From positions 1 through 38,812 of the forward strand of contig CAZMRF010000048.1 of assembly GCA_964568735.1 (NCBI GenBank): a stretch of DNA of 38,812 bases. The letters run 5' to 3'. Below the pieces are notes generated by a model. That model had not been told where the DNA came from. It worked only from the letters and a program-made list of their open reading frames with translations, and searched no databases. The first letter of the stretch is position 1. The number at the start of each line of letters is the position of its first letter. Of this stretch, positions 27,268 to 34,825 are shown piece by piece. A program made the position numbers and the translations under genes. The DNA comes from CAZMRF01 sp964568735 (lineage in GTDB: Bacteria; Acidobacteriota; Polarisedimenticolia; JACPZX01).

Positions 27268-27773
27268 GCAGGCACAGGGAGCATCCGGCCGGCGTCGCGA
27301 GCGATGAAACGTCGCCGGGAGTGCTGGACGTCGACTCGGTCGTCGTCAGGAGCCTCCGGGCCGCGGACCTCGACGCCATCGTCAGGATCGACGAGAGGAT
27401 CGGAGGCCGCACGCGCCGCAAGTACCTGGAGGTCAAGGTGGCGGCCGCGCTCGAGCAGAGCGGCGTACGCATCTCGCTCGTGGCGGAGATCGAAGGAGCG
27501 GTCGCGGGATTCCTCCTCGGCTCGGTCTTCTACGGGGAATTCGGCCGGCCGGAGCCGGCGGCGACCGTCGACACCCTCGGGGTGGATCCGGCCTTCAGGG
27601 GACGGAAAGTCGGCAAGGCGCTCGTGCGGCAGCTCGAGATGAACATGAAGGCGCTCGGGATCGAGCACCTCGAGACGCAGGTCGCCTGGAACCAGTGGGA
27701 TCTGCTCGGATTCCTCGAAGCCCAGGGCTTCGAGCCCGCGCCTGCGATCTGCCTGAGGCGCCGACTCGGCTGA
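27264..27773 (+). CDS. GNAT acetyltransferase at the end of the benzoyl-CoA operon
   Basis: A 169-residue GNAT: acceptor-side strands around 70-90 (SLVAEIEGAVAGFLLGS), VDTLGVDPAFRG, acetyl-CoA loop RGRKVGKA at 112-119, and C-terminal LLGFLEAQGFEP. The ATG overlaps the bcrD stop by 4 bp. RimI-like or Pat-like substrate class is not decided by sequence. GNAT lysine acetyltransferases silence acyl-CoA ligases of benzoate metabolism in Rhodopseudomonas palustris, so a control role in this operon is plausible but unproven. Confidence 0.82.
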   Translation: MSRHREHPAGVASDETSPGVLDVDSVVVRSLRAADLDAIVRIDERIGGRTRRKYLEVKVAAALEQSGVRISLVAEIEGAVAGFLLGSVFYGEFGRPEPAATVDTLGVDPAFRGRKVGKALVRQLEMNMKALGIEHLETQVAWNQWDLLGFLEAQGFEPAPAICLRRRLG

Positions 27774-27784
27774 CGCCTCGTCAG
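27770..27784. terminator. Hairpin spanning the two convergent stop codons
   Basis: CTGACG-CCT-CGTCAG is a perfect 6-bp inverted repeat whose arms contain the GNAT stop (27771-27773) and the PlsC stop (27781-27783 on the other strand). Without a T tract it is a weak bidirectional terminator at best. Confidence 0.35.
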
Positions 27785-28500
27785 GTCTCCCGGGGCGCGC
27801 TCACCTCCAGCCCCGCCAGGAGCGCCTCGCGCACGCTGGCCATGACCTCCTGGAGGGGAGGCGCGTCGTCCGTCCCCGGCGGGACGGGGTCACTCACGAC
27901 CACATCGATCGTCCCGGGGCGGATCCTGAGGCTGCCCCGGGCGAGCACCTCGCGGCCCCCGCGGATGCTGACAGGGACGATGGGGGCGCCGGCCTGGCGA
28001 GCCAGGTGGAAGCCGCCCTTCTTGAGCGGTTGGAGCCTCCCGTCGGGGCTGCGCGTCCCCTCGGCGAAGATCACGATCGACCGCCCCTTCCGCACCGCCA
28101 GGGCCGCCCTGTGGATTCCCGCGATCGCCTTCTCGCGATTCGCGCGATCCAGGGGAACGAGACCGGCCAGCCACAGGGCCCATCCGAAGACCGGGATCCG
28201 GAAGAGCTCGCGCTTCGCGAGGATCCCGTACTGCACAGGAAGGGCGAGGATCAGGGCGATGATGTCGAAGTGGCTCTGGTGATTGCAGATGAAGACGCAC
28301 GCCCGATCGCGCGGGATCTTCTCGAGCCCCGAGGCGACCACCCGCGTGCCGCACGTCTTCGCGATCAGCCACGCCCAGGGACGCGCGAACCACAGGAGCG
28401 GCCTGCCGTTGGGGACGAGCAGGCAGAAGAGCATCGCCGGGACTCCCATGAGGAGCGTGTAGAAGGCGATCAGCAAAGCGTGAAGGGCGACGCGGACCAT
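27781..28500 (-). CDS. 1-acyl-sn-glycerol-3-phosphate acyltransferase (PlsC family)
   Basis: A 239-residue membrane acyltransferase with an N-terminal hydrophobic region (5-30), the catalytic NHQSHFD (H74, D79), FAEGTRSPDG (E147-R150 region) for glycerol-phosphate binding, and the IVPVSIRGG segment. The reaction is acyl transfer to lysophosphatidate, making phosphatidic acid. The ATG at 28500 is preceded by a run of C and has no ribosome site; the minus-strand -10-like TATACT ends 12 bases upstream, so the message may be almost leaderless. It converges on the GNAT gene with a 7-bp gap. Confidence 0.9.
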   Translation of the reverse strand: MVRVALHALLIAFYTLLMGVPAMLFCLLVPNGRPLLWFARPWAWLIAKTCGTRVVASGLEKIPRDRACVFICNHQSHFDIIALILALPVQYGILAKRELFRIPVFGWALWLAGLVPLDRANREKAIAGIHRAALAVRKGRSIVIFAEGTRSPDGRLQPLKKGGFHLARQAGAPIVPVSIRGGREVLARGSLRIRPGTIDVVVSDPVPPGTDDAPPLQEVMASVREALLAGLEVSAPRET

Positions 28501-28512
28501 GGGGGGGCGCGA

Positions 28513-28519
28513 GTATAAT
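28513..28519. promoter_or_regulatory. Shared bidirectional -10 element between plsC-like and hyuA-like genes
   Basis: The plus strand reads TATAAT (28514-28519), 24 bases before the hyuA ATG; the minus strand reads TATACT (28518-28513), 12 bases before the plsC ATG. The two -10 elements overlap. No consensus -35 is evident on either side. Confidence 0.45.
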
Positions 28520-28543
28520 CAGCGCTCCTCCACGGCGTCATCC

Positions 28544-30523
28544 ATGCGAATCGGCATCGACACAGGCGGCACCTTCACCGACGTCGTCATCGAGAGCCAA
28601 GGCGCCCTCACGACCTTCAAGGTTCCCTCGACGCCGGGCGATCCAGCCTCGGCGATCCTGAAGGCACTCTCGGAGGCCGGGCTCGCTCCCTCCGCTGGCG
28701 GGGGCTTCGAGGGGGAGATCGTCCACGGGTCCACCGTGGCCACGAACGCGCTCCTCGAGGGGAGGACATCTCCCGTGGCTCTCGTCACGACCGAGGGCTT
28801 CGAGGACATCCTCGAGATCGGCCGGCAGGCGCGCCCCTCGCTCTACGATATCGAGGTGAGCCGCCCCCGGCCGCTCGTCCCCCGCGAGCTGCGCTTCGGC
28901 GTGCCCGAGCGCGTCCTCGCATCGGGCGAAGTCCGCACCCCGCTCGACGCCGGAGCCGTGCTGCGGGCCGGCCAGGCCGCGGAGCGGGCCGGGGCAGCTT
29001 CCCTCGTGGTGGCCTTCGTCCACTCCTGGCGCCTCCCCTTCCACGAGGAGGAGGCCGGGCGCATCCTCGCGGGGGTCTTCCACGGGCCCGTGACGCTTTC
29101 GTCGAGGATCGTGAGGGAGTTTCGTGAGTACGAGCGGTTCAGCACCGCCGCGGTGAACGCGGCGGTGGCTCCCGTGATGGGGGCCTACCTCGGAAGGCTC
29201 GGAGAGGTTCTTCCGGGGAGGCTTCTCAGGATCATGTGCAGCAACGGGGGGTCGGCATCTCCGGCCCGGGCTTCGGAAGAGGCCGTGACGACGGTCTTAT
29301 CGGGTCCTGCCGCCGGCGTCGTCGCCGCGAGGGCCACGTGCAAGGCCGCCGGGATCGAGCAGGTCATCTCCTTCGACATGGGCGGCACGTCGACGGACGT
29401 ATCGCTCATCCCTGGAGAGATCCGCCTGACCGGCGAGTCCGAGGTGGCAGGCCATCCGATCCGCATTCCCGCCATCGACATTCATACCGTGGGGGCCGGC
29501 GGGGGATCGATTGCGTGGGTGGATGCGGGAGGCGCGTTGAAGGTCGGCCCCGCCAGCGCAGGAGCCGACCCGGGCCCCGCATGCTACGGGCGCGGGGGGC
29601 CGGCCACCGTGACCGATGCCAACCTCTTTCTCGGGAGGATCCGGCCGGAGAGGTTCCTTGGTGGTCGGATGGTGCTCGACCCGGGCGCGTCCGCCCGTGC
29701 TCTGGGGGAGCTGGCCTCGGCGGTGGGCCTGTCGGCCGAAGGGGCCGCCTCTGGCATCCTCGAGGTGGCGAACGTGAGAATGGCCCGGGCGATCCGCCAG
29801 GTCTCGCTCTTCCGCGGGCACGACCCCGCGGCCTTCACGCTCTGCGCCTTCGGCGGCGCGGGAGGGCTCCACGCAGCGGAGCTCGCGCGTGCCGCCGGCA
29901 TCGAGCGCGTCCTCGTCCCGGCCGCGCCGGGCGTCTTCTCGGCCTGGGGCCTCCTGGCGGGCGACCTCGTCGTGGCCCGGACGGCCACGGTTCTCCAGGC
30001 GGAGTCCTCGCTCGGAGCGGAGCGACTCGACGCGCTCTTCGCTCCGGTCGAGAGGGAGGCTCGGGAGAGGCTCGCGGCGGAGACGCGTGCCGCGCCCGGC
30101 GAGATCCAGGCGGAGCGGACCATCGAGGCTCGGTACCCGGGACAGTCCCACGAGATCGAGGTCCCGGCGGAGGGCTGGGTGGAGGCCTTCCACGATCTCC
30201 ACGAGAGGCGGTACGGCTTCGTGCGGCGGGATGAAGAGGTCGTGGCCGTGACGTTGAAGGTGATGGTGCGCGCGCCTGTTGCCGAACCGCCGCTCCCCGT
30301 GCCGTGGGAGGGATCTTCTCCGCGCACGCGCGAGAAGGTGCGCGCCTGGGACGGCGGGGGCTGGAGCGAGGCGGCCCTGCACGATCGAGCGGCCCTCCGG
30401 CCCGGCGACTCCATCGTGGGGCCGGCCGTCATCGCCGAAGCGGGGGCGACGACCTGGGTCCCGGGAGGCGCGAGCGCGCTCGTCACGAGCGGGGGTCATC
30501 TCGAGATGAAGGTCTCGCCGTGA
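28544..30523 (+). CDS. Hydantoinase/oxoprolinase family protein, HyuA-like subunit
   Basis: A 659-residue ATP-binding subunit. I choose the ATG at 28544, where the family start MRIGIDTGGTFTDVVIE occurs. The actin-like ATP motifs are GIDTGGTFTD near residue 4 and SFDMGGTSTDVSLI in the middle; GGAGGLHAAELA and a C-terminal jelly-roll-like region follow. The family cleaves or carboxylates cyclic amides and ketones with ATP (5-oxoprolinase, N-methylhydantoinase, acetone and acetophenone carboxylase). Position next to an aromatic degradation operon makes a carboxylase role possible, but substrate cannot be read. It overlaps the HyuB-like gene by 4 bp. Confidence 0.88.
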   Translation: MRIGIDTGGTFTDVVIESQGALTTFKVPSTPGDPASAILKALSEAGLAPSAGGGFEGEIVHGSTVATNALLEGRTSPVALVTTEGFEDILEIGRQARPSLYDIEVSRPRPLVPRELRFGVPERVLASGEVRTPLDAGAVLRAGQAAERAGAASLVVAFVHSWRLPFHEEEAGRILAGVFHGPVTLSSRIVREFREYERFSTAAVNAAVAPVMGAYLGRLGEVLPGRLLRIMCSNGGSASPARASEEAVTTVLSGPAAGVVAARATCKAAGIEQVISFDMGGTSTDVSLIPGEIRLTGESEVAGHPIRIPAIDIHTVGAGGGSIAWVDAGGALKVGPASAGADPGPACYGRGGPATVTDANLFLGRIRPERFLGGRMVLDPGASARALGELASAVGLSAEGAASGILEVANVRMARAIRQVSLFRGHDPAAFTLCAFGGAGGLHAAELARAAGIERVLVPAAPGVFSAWGLLAGDLVVARTATVLQAESSLGAERLDALFAPVEREARERLAAETRAAPGEIQAERTIEARYPGQSHEIEVPAEGWVEAFHDLHERRYGFVRRDEEVVAVTLKVMVRAPVAEPPLPVPWEGSSPRTREKVRAWDGGGWSEAALHDRAALRPGDSIVGPAVIAEAGATTWVPGGASALVTSGGHLEMKVSP

Positions 30524-32091
30524 AGGACGCGGTTCGCCTGGAAGTTTTCCGGAACCTCTTCGCTTCGGTCTGCGACGAGATGGGCGCCGCCCTCCAGCGG
30601 GCGGCCTACTCGCCGAACATCACGGAGCGCCGGGATTTCTCCTGCGCGCTCTTCGACGCCTCGGGGCGGCTCGTCGCGCAGGGCGACCACATGCCCGTTC
30701 ATCTCGGGTCCATGCCCGCGTCGGTCCAGGCCGTTCTCGGCGCGCTCGCCCTCGGCCCCCGCGACGTCGCGGCCCTGAACGACCCCTTTCACGGCGGGAC
30801 TCACCTTCCGGACCTGACGCTCGTGGCGCCCTTCGTTCCGCAAGGAGGCTCGGGCGTTGCGCTCTTCCACGTGGCGGCCCGCGCGCATCATGCGGACATC
30901 GGCGGCATCTCTCCCGGCTCGATGCCCCTCTCCACGGAGATCTACCAGGAGGGGCTGAGGATCCCGCCCATCCGGCTCGTGCGGCAGGGCGCCTACGATC
31001 GGGACATCCTCTCGCTGGTGCTCGCGAACGTGAGGACGCCCGAGGAGCGGATCGGCGACCTCCGAGCGCAGAGGGCCTCCCTGGAGGTGGGTCAGAGGAG
31101 GCTCGCGGAGATGTGCGGGCGTTACGGGGCCGCGGAGGTGGCCGGCCAGGCCTCCGCGCTCATCGACTACGCCGAGCGGGGGACGCGAGCGCTCATCCTG
31201 GGAATCCCCGACGGAGAGTGGTCCTTCGAGGATCAGATCGAGGATGACGGCCAGGGAAGCGGGCCGCTTCCCATCCGCGTGAAGATCGCCGTACGGGGGG
31301 AGGAGGCGGTCGTCGACTTCACGGGCACCGCGCCTCAGGTCCGCGGGCCCGTGAATGCGGTCGAGGCCATCACGCGCTCCGCGGTGCTCTACGTCCTGCG
31401 CTGCCTGCTGCCCTCCGAGGTCCCGGCCAACGAAGGCTGCTGGGGGCCCCTCCGGATCATCGCCCCCCCGGGGAGCCTCGTGAATGCTAGGCCGCCGGCC
31501 GCCGTCGCCGCGGGGAACGTGGAGACCTCCCAGAGGATCACCGACGTCCTCTTCGGGGCTCTGGCGGCCGCGCTGCCGGATCGTATCCCAGCGGCCAGCA
31601 GCGGCACGATGAACAACGTCACCTTCGGCGGCACCGATCCGCGCACCGGACGAGCTTTCGCCTACTACGAGACACTCGCGGGAGGGATGGGAGGCCGGCC
31701 GCGCGCCGCCGGGCTCTCAGGCGTGCACACCCACATGACCAACTCCCTGAACACGCCCATCGAAGCGATCGAGCACGATATGCCCGTCGTGATCCGCCGG
31801 TACGCCCTGCGGCGCGGTTCGGGAGGCGCCGGGCTGCACGAGGGCGGGGAGGGGCTCATCCGCGAGTACGAGTTTCTCGCGGAGGCGGAGGTGACGCTCC
31901 TCGCCGAGCGCCGCAAGTGCGCGCCCTGGGGGCTGCAGGGAGGCGGCGACGGGCGACCCGGAGAAGATCGTATCCTCCGCGCCGGCGGCCGCGAGGAGAA
32001 GATGCCGGCCAAATTCCGGACGCGAGTCCATCCTGGCGACATCCTGACGATCTCCACCCCCGGTGGAGGCGGCTGGGGCCGCCCACGATGA
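30520..32091 (+). CDS. Hydantoinase/oxoprolinase family protein, HyuB-like subunit
   Basis: The partner subunit (523 residues) starting at a GTG overlapping hyuA as GTGA. Family marks are the early ALQRAAYSPNITERRDFSCA, NDPFHGGTHLPDLT with metal-binding His/Asp, HHADIGGISPGSMP, and the late GGGWG ending. HyuB carries the metal-dependent part of the reaction driven by HyuA. Both subunits are separate here, as in bacterial N-methylhydantoinases and acetophenone carboxylase components, rather than fused as in eukaryotic oxoprolinase. Confidence 0.88.
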   Translation: MKDAVRLEVFRNLFASVCDEMGAALQRAAYSPNITERRDFSCALFDASGRLVAQGDHMPVHLGSMPASVQAVLGALALGPRDVAALNDPFHGGTHLPDLTLVAPFVPQGGSGVALFHVAARAHHADIGGISPGSMPLSTEIYQEGLRIPPIRLVRQGAYDRDILSLVLANVRTPEERIGDLRAQRASLEVGQRRLAEMCGRYGAAEVAGQASALIDYAERGTRALILGIPDGEWSFEDQIEDDGQGSGPLPIRVKIAVRGEEAVVDFTGTAPQVRGPVNAVEAITRSAVLYVLRCLLPSEVPANEGCWGPLRIIAPPGSLVNARPPAAVAAGNVETSQRITDVLFGALAAALPDRIPAASSGTMNNVTFGGTDPRTGRAFAYYETLAGGMGGRPRAAGLSGVHTHMTNSLNTPIEAIEHDMPVVIRRYALRRGSGGAGLHEGGEGLIREYEFLAEAEVTLLAERRKCAPWGLQGGGDGRPGEDRILRAGGREEKMPAKFRTRVHPGDILTISTPGGGGWGRPR

Positions 32092-32110
32092 TCGCCCGCC
32101 CCCTCAACTG

Positions 32111-32230
32111 GCCCGGGACGGAGGGCGCCGCCCGGAGCGTACGTCTGGAGGCCGGACGGGAAGACACGTCTGAAATCGATGTGACTCCGGCCGGAAGTAG
32201 GAGCGCAGGGCGGTGCCCTCCGTCCCGGGC
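32111..32230. repeat. 120-bp element bounded by 23-bp inverted repeats
   Basis: Arm 1 is 32111-32133 (begins GCCCGGGACGGAGGGC) and arm 2 is 32208-32230 (ends GCCCTCCGTCCCGGGC). They are complementary at 22 of 23 positions; the one difference becomes a G-U pair in RNA. The 74-bp interior contains two ACGTCTG and two GGCCGGA direct repeats. It lies in the 183-bp gap between the hyuB stop and the galE-like start. It could be a MITE-like insertion, a structured RNA or a long terminator; no target-site duplication is clear. Confidence 0.75.
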
Positions 32231-32274
32231 TGAGATCGCTGTGGCCGATTGACGCTGATGGAGAGCAGAGTCGC

Positions 32275-33279
32275 ATGAACGTGCTCGTGACCGGCGGCGC
32301 CGGCTACATCGGGTCTTTCATCGTGAGCGCCCTTCGCAGCCGCGGGGACCGGGTGATCGTCCTCGACAATCTCGGCGAAGGGCACCGCCGCGCCGTCGAG
32401 GGGCGTGACCTCGTGGCCGGCGACATCGTGGACACCGACGCCGTCGACCGCGCGCTCGAGATGGCCGATATCGAGGCCGTGATCCACATGGCAGCGTCGG
32501 CCCAGGTGGGGGAATCCATGCGTGACCCCGCCGGCTACTACGAGAACAACGTCGTCAAATCGGTCGCCTTCCTCAACGTGCTGCGGGCCCGCGGCATCGA
32601 CAGGATGGTCTTCTCCTCGACGGCGGCCGTCTACGGCGAGCCGATCTCCGTGCCCATCACGGAGGCTCACCCGCTGGAGCCGACGAACCCCTACGGCGAG
32701 ACGAAGCTGGCCTTTGAGCGGCTCCTGGGATGGTACGGGAGGGCCTACGGGTTCCGGGCCATCTCGCTCCGGTACTTCAACGCCGCGGGGGGAGGGCTGC
32801 CCGCCGGCTCGCTCGGCGAGGACCATGAGCCGGAGACGCACCTCGTCCCGAATGTCGTCCGGGCCGCGCTGGGCCAGGCCCCGCACGTGAGCCTCTTCGG
32901 AACGGACTATCCCACCGAAGACGGCACCTGCGTCCGCGACTACGTCCACGTCATGGACCTCGCCGAGGCCCACATCCTCGCCCTCGAAGCGCTCCCGGGC
33001 CTCGACCGTGAGCGCCCGTTCCGGGCCTACAACCTCGGCGCCGACCACGCCGTCAGCGTGCGCGAGGTCATCAAGACAGCCGAGGAGGTGGCGGGCTCGT
33101 CGATCCGCGTCGTCGAGGAGCGCCGCCGGCCCGGCGATCCGGCCGTCCTCATCGCTTCGTCCCGTCTCATCAAGAGGGACCTGGGGTGGAACCCGCGCTT
33201 CAGCGACCTGAGGACGATCGTCGAGACGGCGCTCGCGTGGCACCGCGCGCATCCCCGGGGATACGGGGACGAATCTTGA
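32275..33279 (+). CDS. UDP-glucose/UDP-N-acetylglucosamine 4-epimerase (GalE-like)
   Basis: A 334-residue extended SDR: NAD loop GGAGYIG at 7-13, SSTAAVYGE around 114-122, catalytic Y140-x3-K144 (NPYGETK), and TEDGTCVRDYVHVMDLA, characteristic of GalE. The reaction is interconversion of UDP-glucose and UDP-galactose, or the N-acetyl forms, supplying sugars for envelope polymers. It is the first gene of a coupled operon and overlaps the MlaE-like gene (TTGA). Confidence 0.92.
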   Translation: MNVLVTGGAGYIGSFIVSALRSRGDRVIVLDNLGEGHRRAVEGRDLVAGDIVDTDAVDRALEMADIEAVIHMAASAQVGESMRDPAGYYENNVVKSVAFLNVLRARGIDRMVFSSTAAVYGEPISVPITEAHPLEPTNPYGETKLAFERLLGWYGRAYGFRAISLRYFNAAGGGLPAGSLGEDHEPETHLVPNVVRAALGQAPHVSLFGTDYPTEDGTCVRDYVHVMDLAEAHILALEALPGLDRERPFRAYNLGADHAVSVREVIKTAEEVAGSSIRVVEERRRPGDPAVLIASSRLIKRDLGWNPRFSDLRTIVETALAWHRAHPRGYGDES

Positions 33280-34064
33280 CCCCCCCGCTCACAGCATTCA
33301 ACCGGATGGGCGAATCGCTCCAAATTGGGTTCCGCCACGTCGGGGCGATCGCGATCCTCTTCCGGGACACCCTGAAGCACCTGTTCAGCCGCCCCTTCGA
33401 AGGGGAGGCGATCATGGTGCAGCTCCACCGGATCGGGGTCCGCTCGCTGACGATCGCGACGATCACCGGGGTCTTCAGCGGCATGGTCCTGGCGCTGGAG
33501 GCCGCCTACACCCTGGCCGTCTACGGCGCCCGCCTCCTCACGGGCAAGGCGGTCGCCCTCTCCGTCGTCCAGGAGCTGGGGCCCGTGCTGACCGGCCTGG
33601 TCGTGGCGGGGCGCGTCGGCGCGGGGATCACGGCGGAGCTGGGGACGATGGCGGTTACCGAGCAGATCGACGCCATCCGCGCGCTCGGGGCGGATCCGAT
33701 CAAGAAGCTGGTCGTCCCCCGCGTGGTCGCGACCTTCATCATGCTTCCGGCGCTGACCATCCTGGCGGACTTCCTCGGAATCCTCGGAGGGCTCGTGATC
33801 AGCGTCTTCGAGCTGGACCAGACGACCTCCTTCTACATGAACCAGGTCGTGGCCTCTCTGCACTTCCGGGAGGTCTTCACCGGAACCGGGAAGACGCCCT
33901 TCTTCGCCCTGATCATCGCCCTGGTCGCCTGCTACAACGGGATGCGGGCCTCCGGAGGCGCCGACGGAGTCGGCCGGGCGACGACGCAGACGGTCGTCAC
34001 GGCGTCCATCCTCATCCTGATCTCCAACTTCTTCCTCACGAAGTTCTTCTACGTCATCCTCTGA
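33276..34064 (+). CDS. MlaE-type ABC lipid transporter permease
   Basis: A 262-residue permease counted from a TTG at 33276 that overlaps the galE-like stop and has GGGGA six bases upstream; an ATG at 33306 (252 residues) is an alternative but lacks a ribosome site. The MlaE/YrbE fold is shown by the amphipathic start (about 30-50), the helices at about 60-85, 95-120, 145-175 and 205-260, and VQELGPVLTGLVVAGRVGAG plus AELGTMAVTEQIDAIRALG, the coupling signature. Works with MlaF and MlaD in phospholipid traffic between membranes. Confidence 0.92.
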   Translation: MTPPLTAFNRMGESLQIGFRHVGAIAILFRDTLKHLFSRPFEGEAIMVQLHRIGVRSLTIATITGVFSGMVLALEAAYTLAVYGARLLTGKAVALSVVQELGPVLTGLVVAGRVGAGITAELGTMAVTEQIDAIRALGADPIKKLVVPRVVATFIMLPALTILADFLGILGGLVISVFELDQTTSFYMNQVVASLHFREVFTGTGKTPFFALIIALVACYNGMRASGGADGVGRATTQTVVTASILILISNFFLTKFFYVIL

Positions 34065-34072
34065 GGCCGGGC

Positions 34073-34825
34073 TTGGACACTACCTTTATCAGGTTCGAGG
34101 AGATCCACAAGGCCTTCGGCCCGAAGAAGGTTCTCCAGGGGGTCAATCTGGACATCCTCAGGGGCGAAACCGTCGTGGTCATCGGCGGCAGCGGTACGGG
34201 GAAGAGCGTGCTGCTGCGCCACGTCATCGGCCTGCACCGGCCCGACGCGGGGCGTATTCTGGTGCGCGGCGTGGACGTCACGGACCTGGACGAGGGCGGG
34301 TTCATGCCGGTCAGGCGGAAGATCTCCATGGTCTTCCAGGCCGGCGCGCTCTTCGACTCCATGAGCGTCCACGAGAACATCGCCTTCGGACTGCGCGAGA
34401 TCGGCGAGCTGGACGAGGAGCAGATCGCGGGGAGGGTCCGCGAGAAGCTCGCGATGGTCGAGCTCGAGGGGGTCGAGGAGCTGATGCCCCAGGATCTCTC
34501 GGGGGGCATGCGCAAGCGGGTGGCCCTCGCGAGGGCCATCGCGATGGAGCCCGACGGGCTCCTCTACGACGAGCCCACGACGGGGCTCGATCCGATAACG
34601 GCCAACGCGATCAACAGGCTGATACGCTCCATCCAGCGCGCGCTCGGAGTGACTTCCATCGTGGTCACGCACGACATCGCGAGCGCCTTCCACGTGGGCG
34701 ACAGGCTGGCCTACCTCTATGATGGCCGGTTGGTCTTCGTCGGATCCATGGAAGAGGCCAGATCCAGCGGCGATCCCCGGCTCAGGGCGTTCCTGTCGGG
34801 GGATTCACTCGAAGGAGGCGGATGA
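34073..34825 (+). CDS. MlaF-type ABC transporter ATPase
   Basis: A 250-residue ATPase starting at a TTG, 8 bp after the permease gene. Walker A GGSGTGKS (38-45), Q-loop MVFQAGALFDSMSV, signature LSGGM (142-146), Walker B LLYDEPTTGLDP with D166-E167 and H-loop VVTHD. The GALFDS/LSGGMRKRVALARA pattern is specific to the MlaF/MCE group. The stop overlaps the MlaD-like start by 4 bp. Confidence 0.93.
   Translation: MDTTFIRFEEIHKAFGPKKVLQGVNLDILRGETVVVIGGSGTGKSVLLRHVIGLHRPDAGRILVRGVDVTDLDEGGFMPVRRKISMVFQAGALFDSMSVHENIAFGLREIGELDEEQIAGRVREKLAMVELEGVEELMPQDLSGGMRKRVALARAIAMEPDGLLYDEPTTGLDPITANAINRLIRSIQRALGVTSIVVTHDIASAFHVGDRLAYLYDGRLVFVGSMEEARSSGDPRLRAFLSGDSLEGGG

Noticed and set aside
19660..27773. 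Class II (BamB-I) tungsten benzoyl-CoA reductase
   Set aside because: No tungstopterin, Nuo-like or selenocysteine components are present; the ATPase pair BcrA/BcrD marks class I.
29297..30499. 400-codon minus-strand frame opposite the HyuA-like gene
   Set aside because: Composition typical of an antisense shadow, and no ribosome site or family motif.
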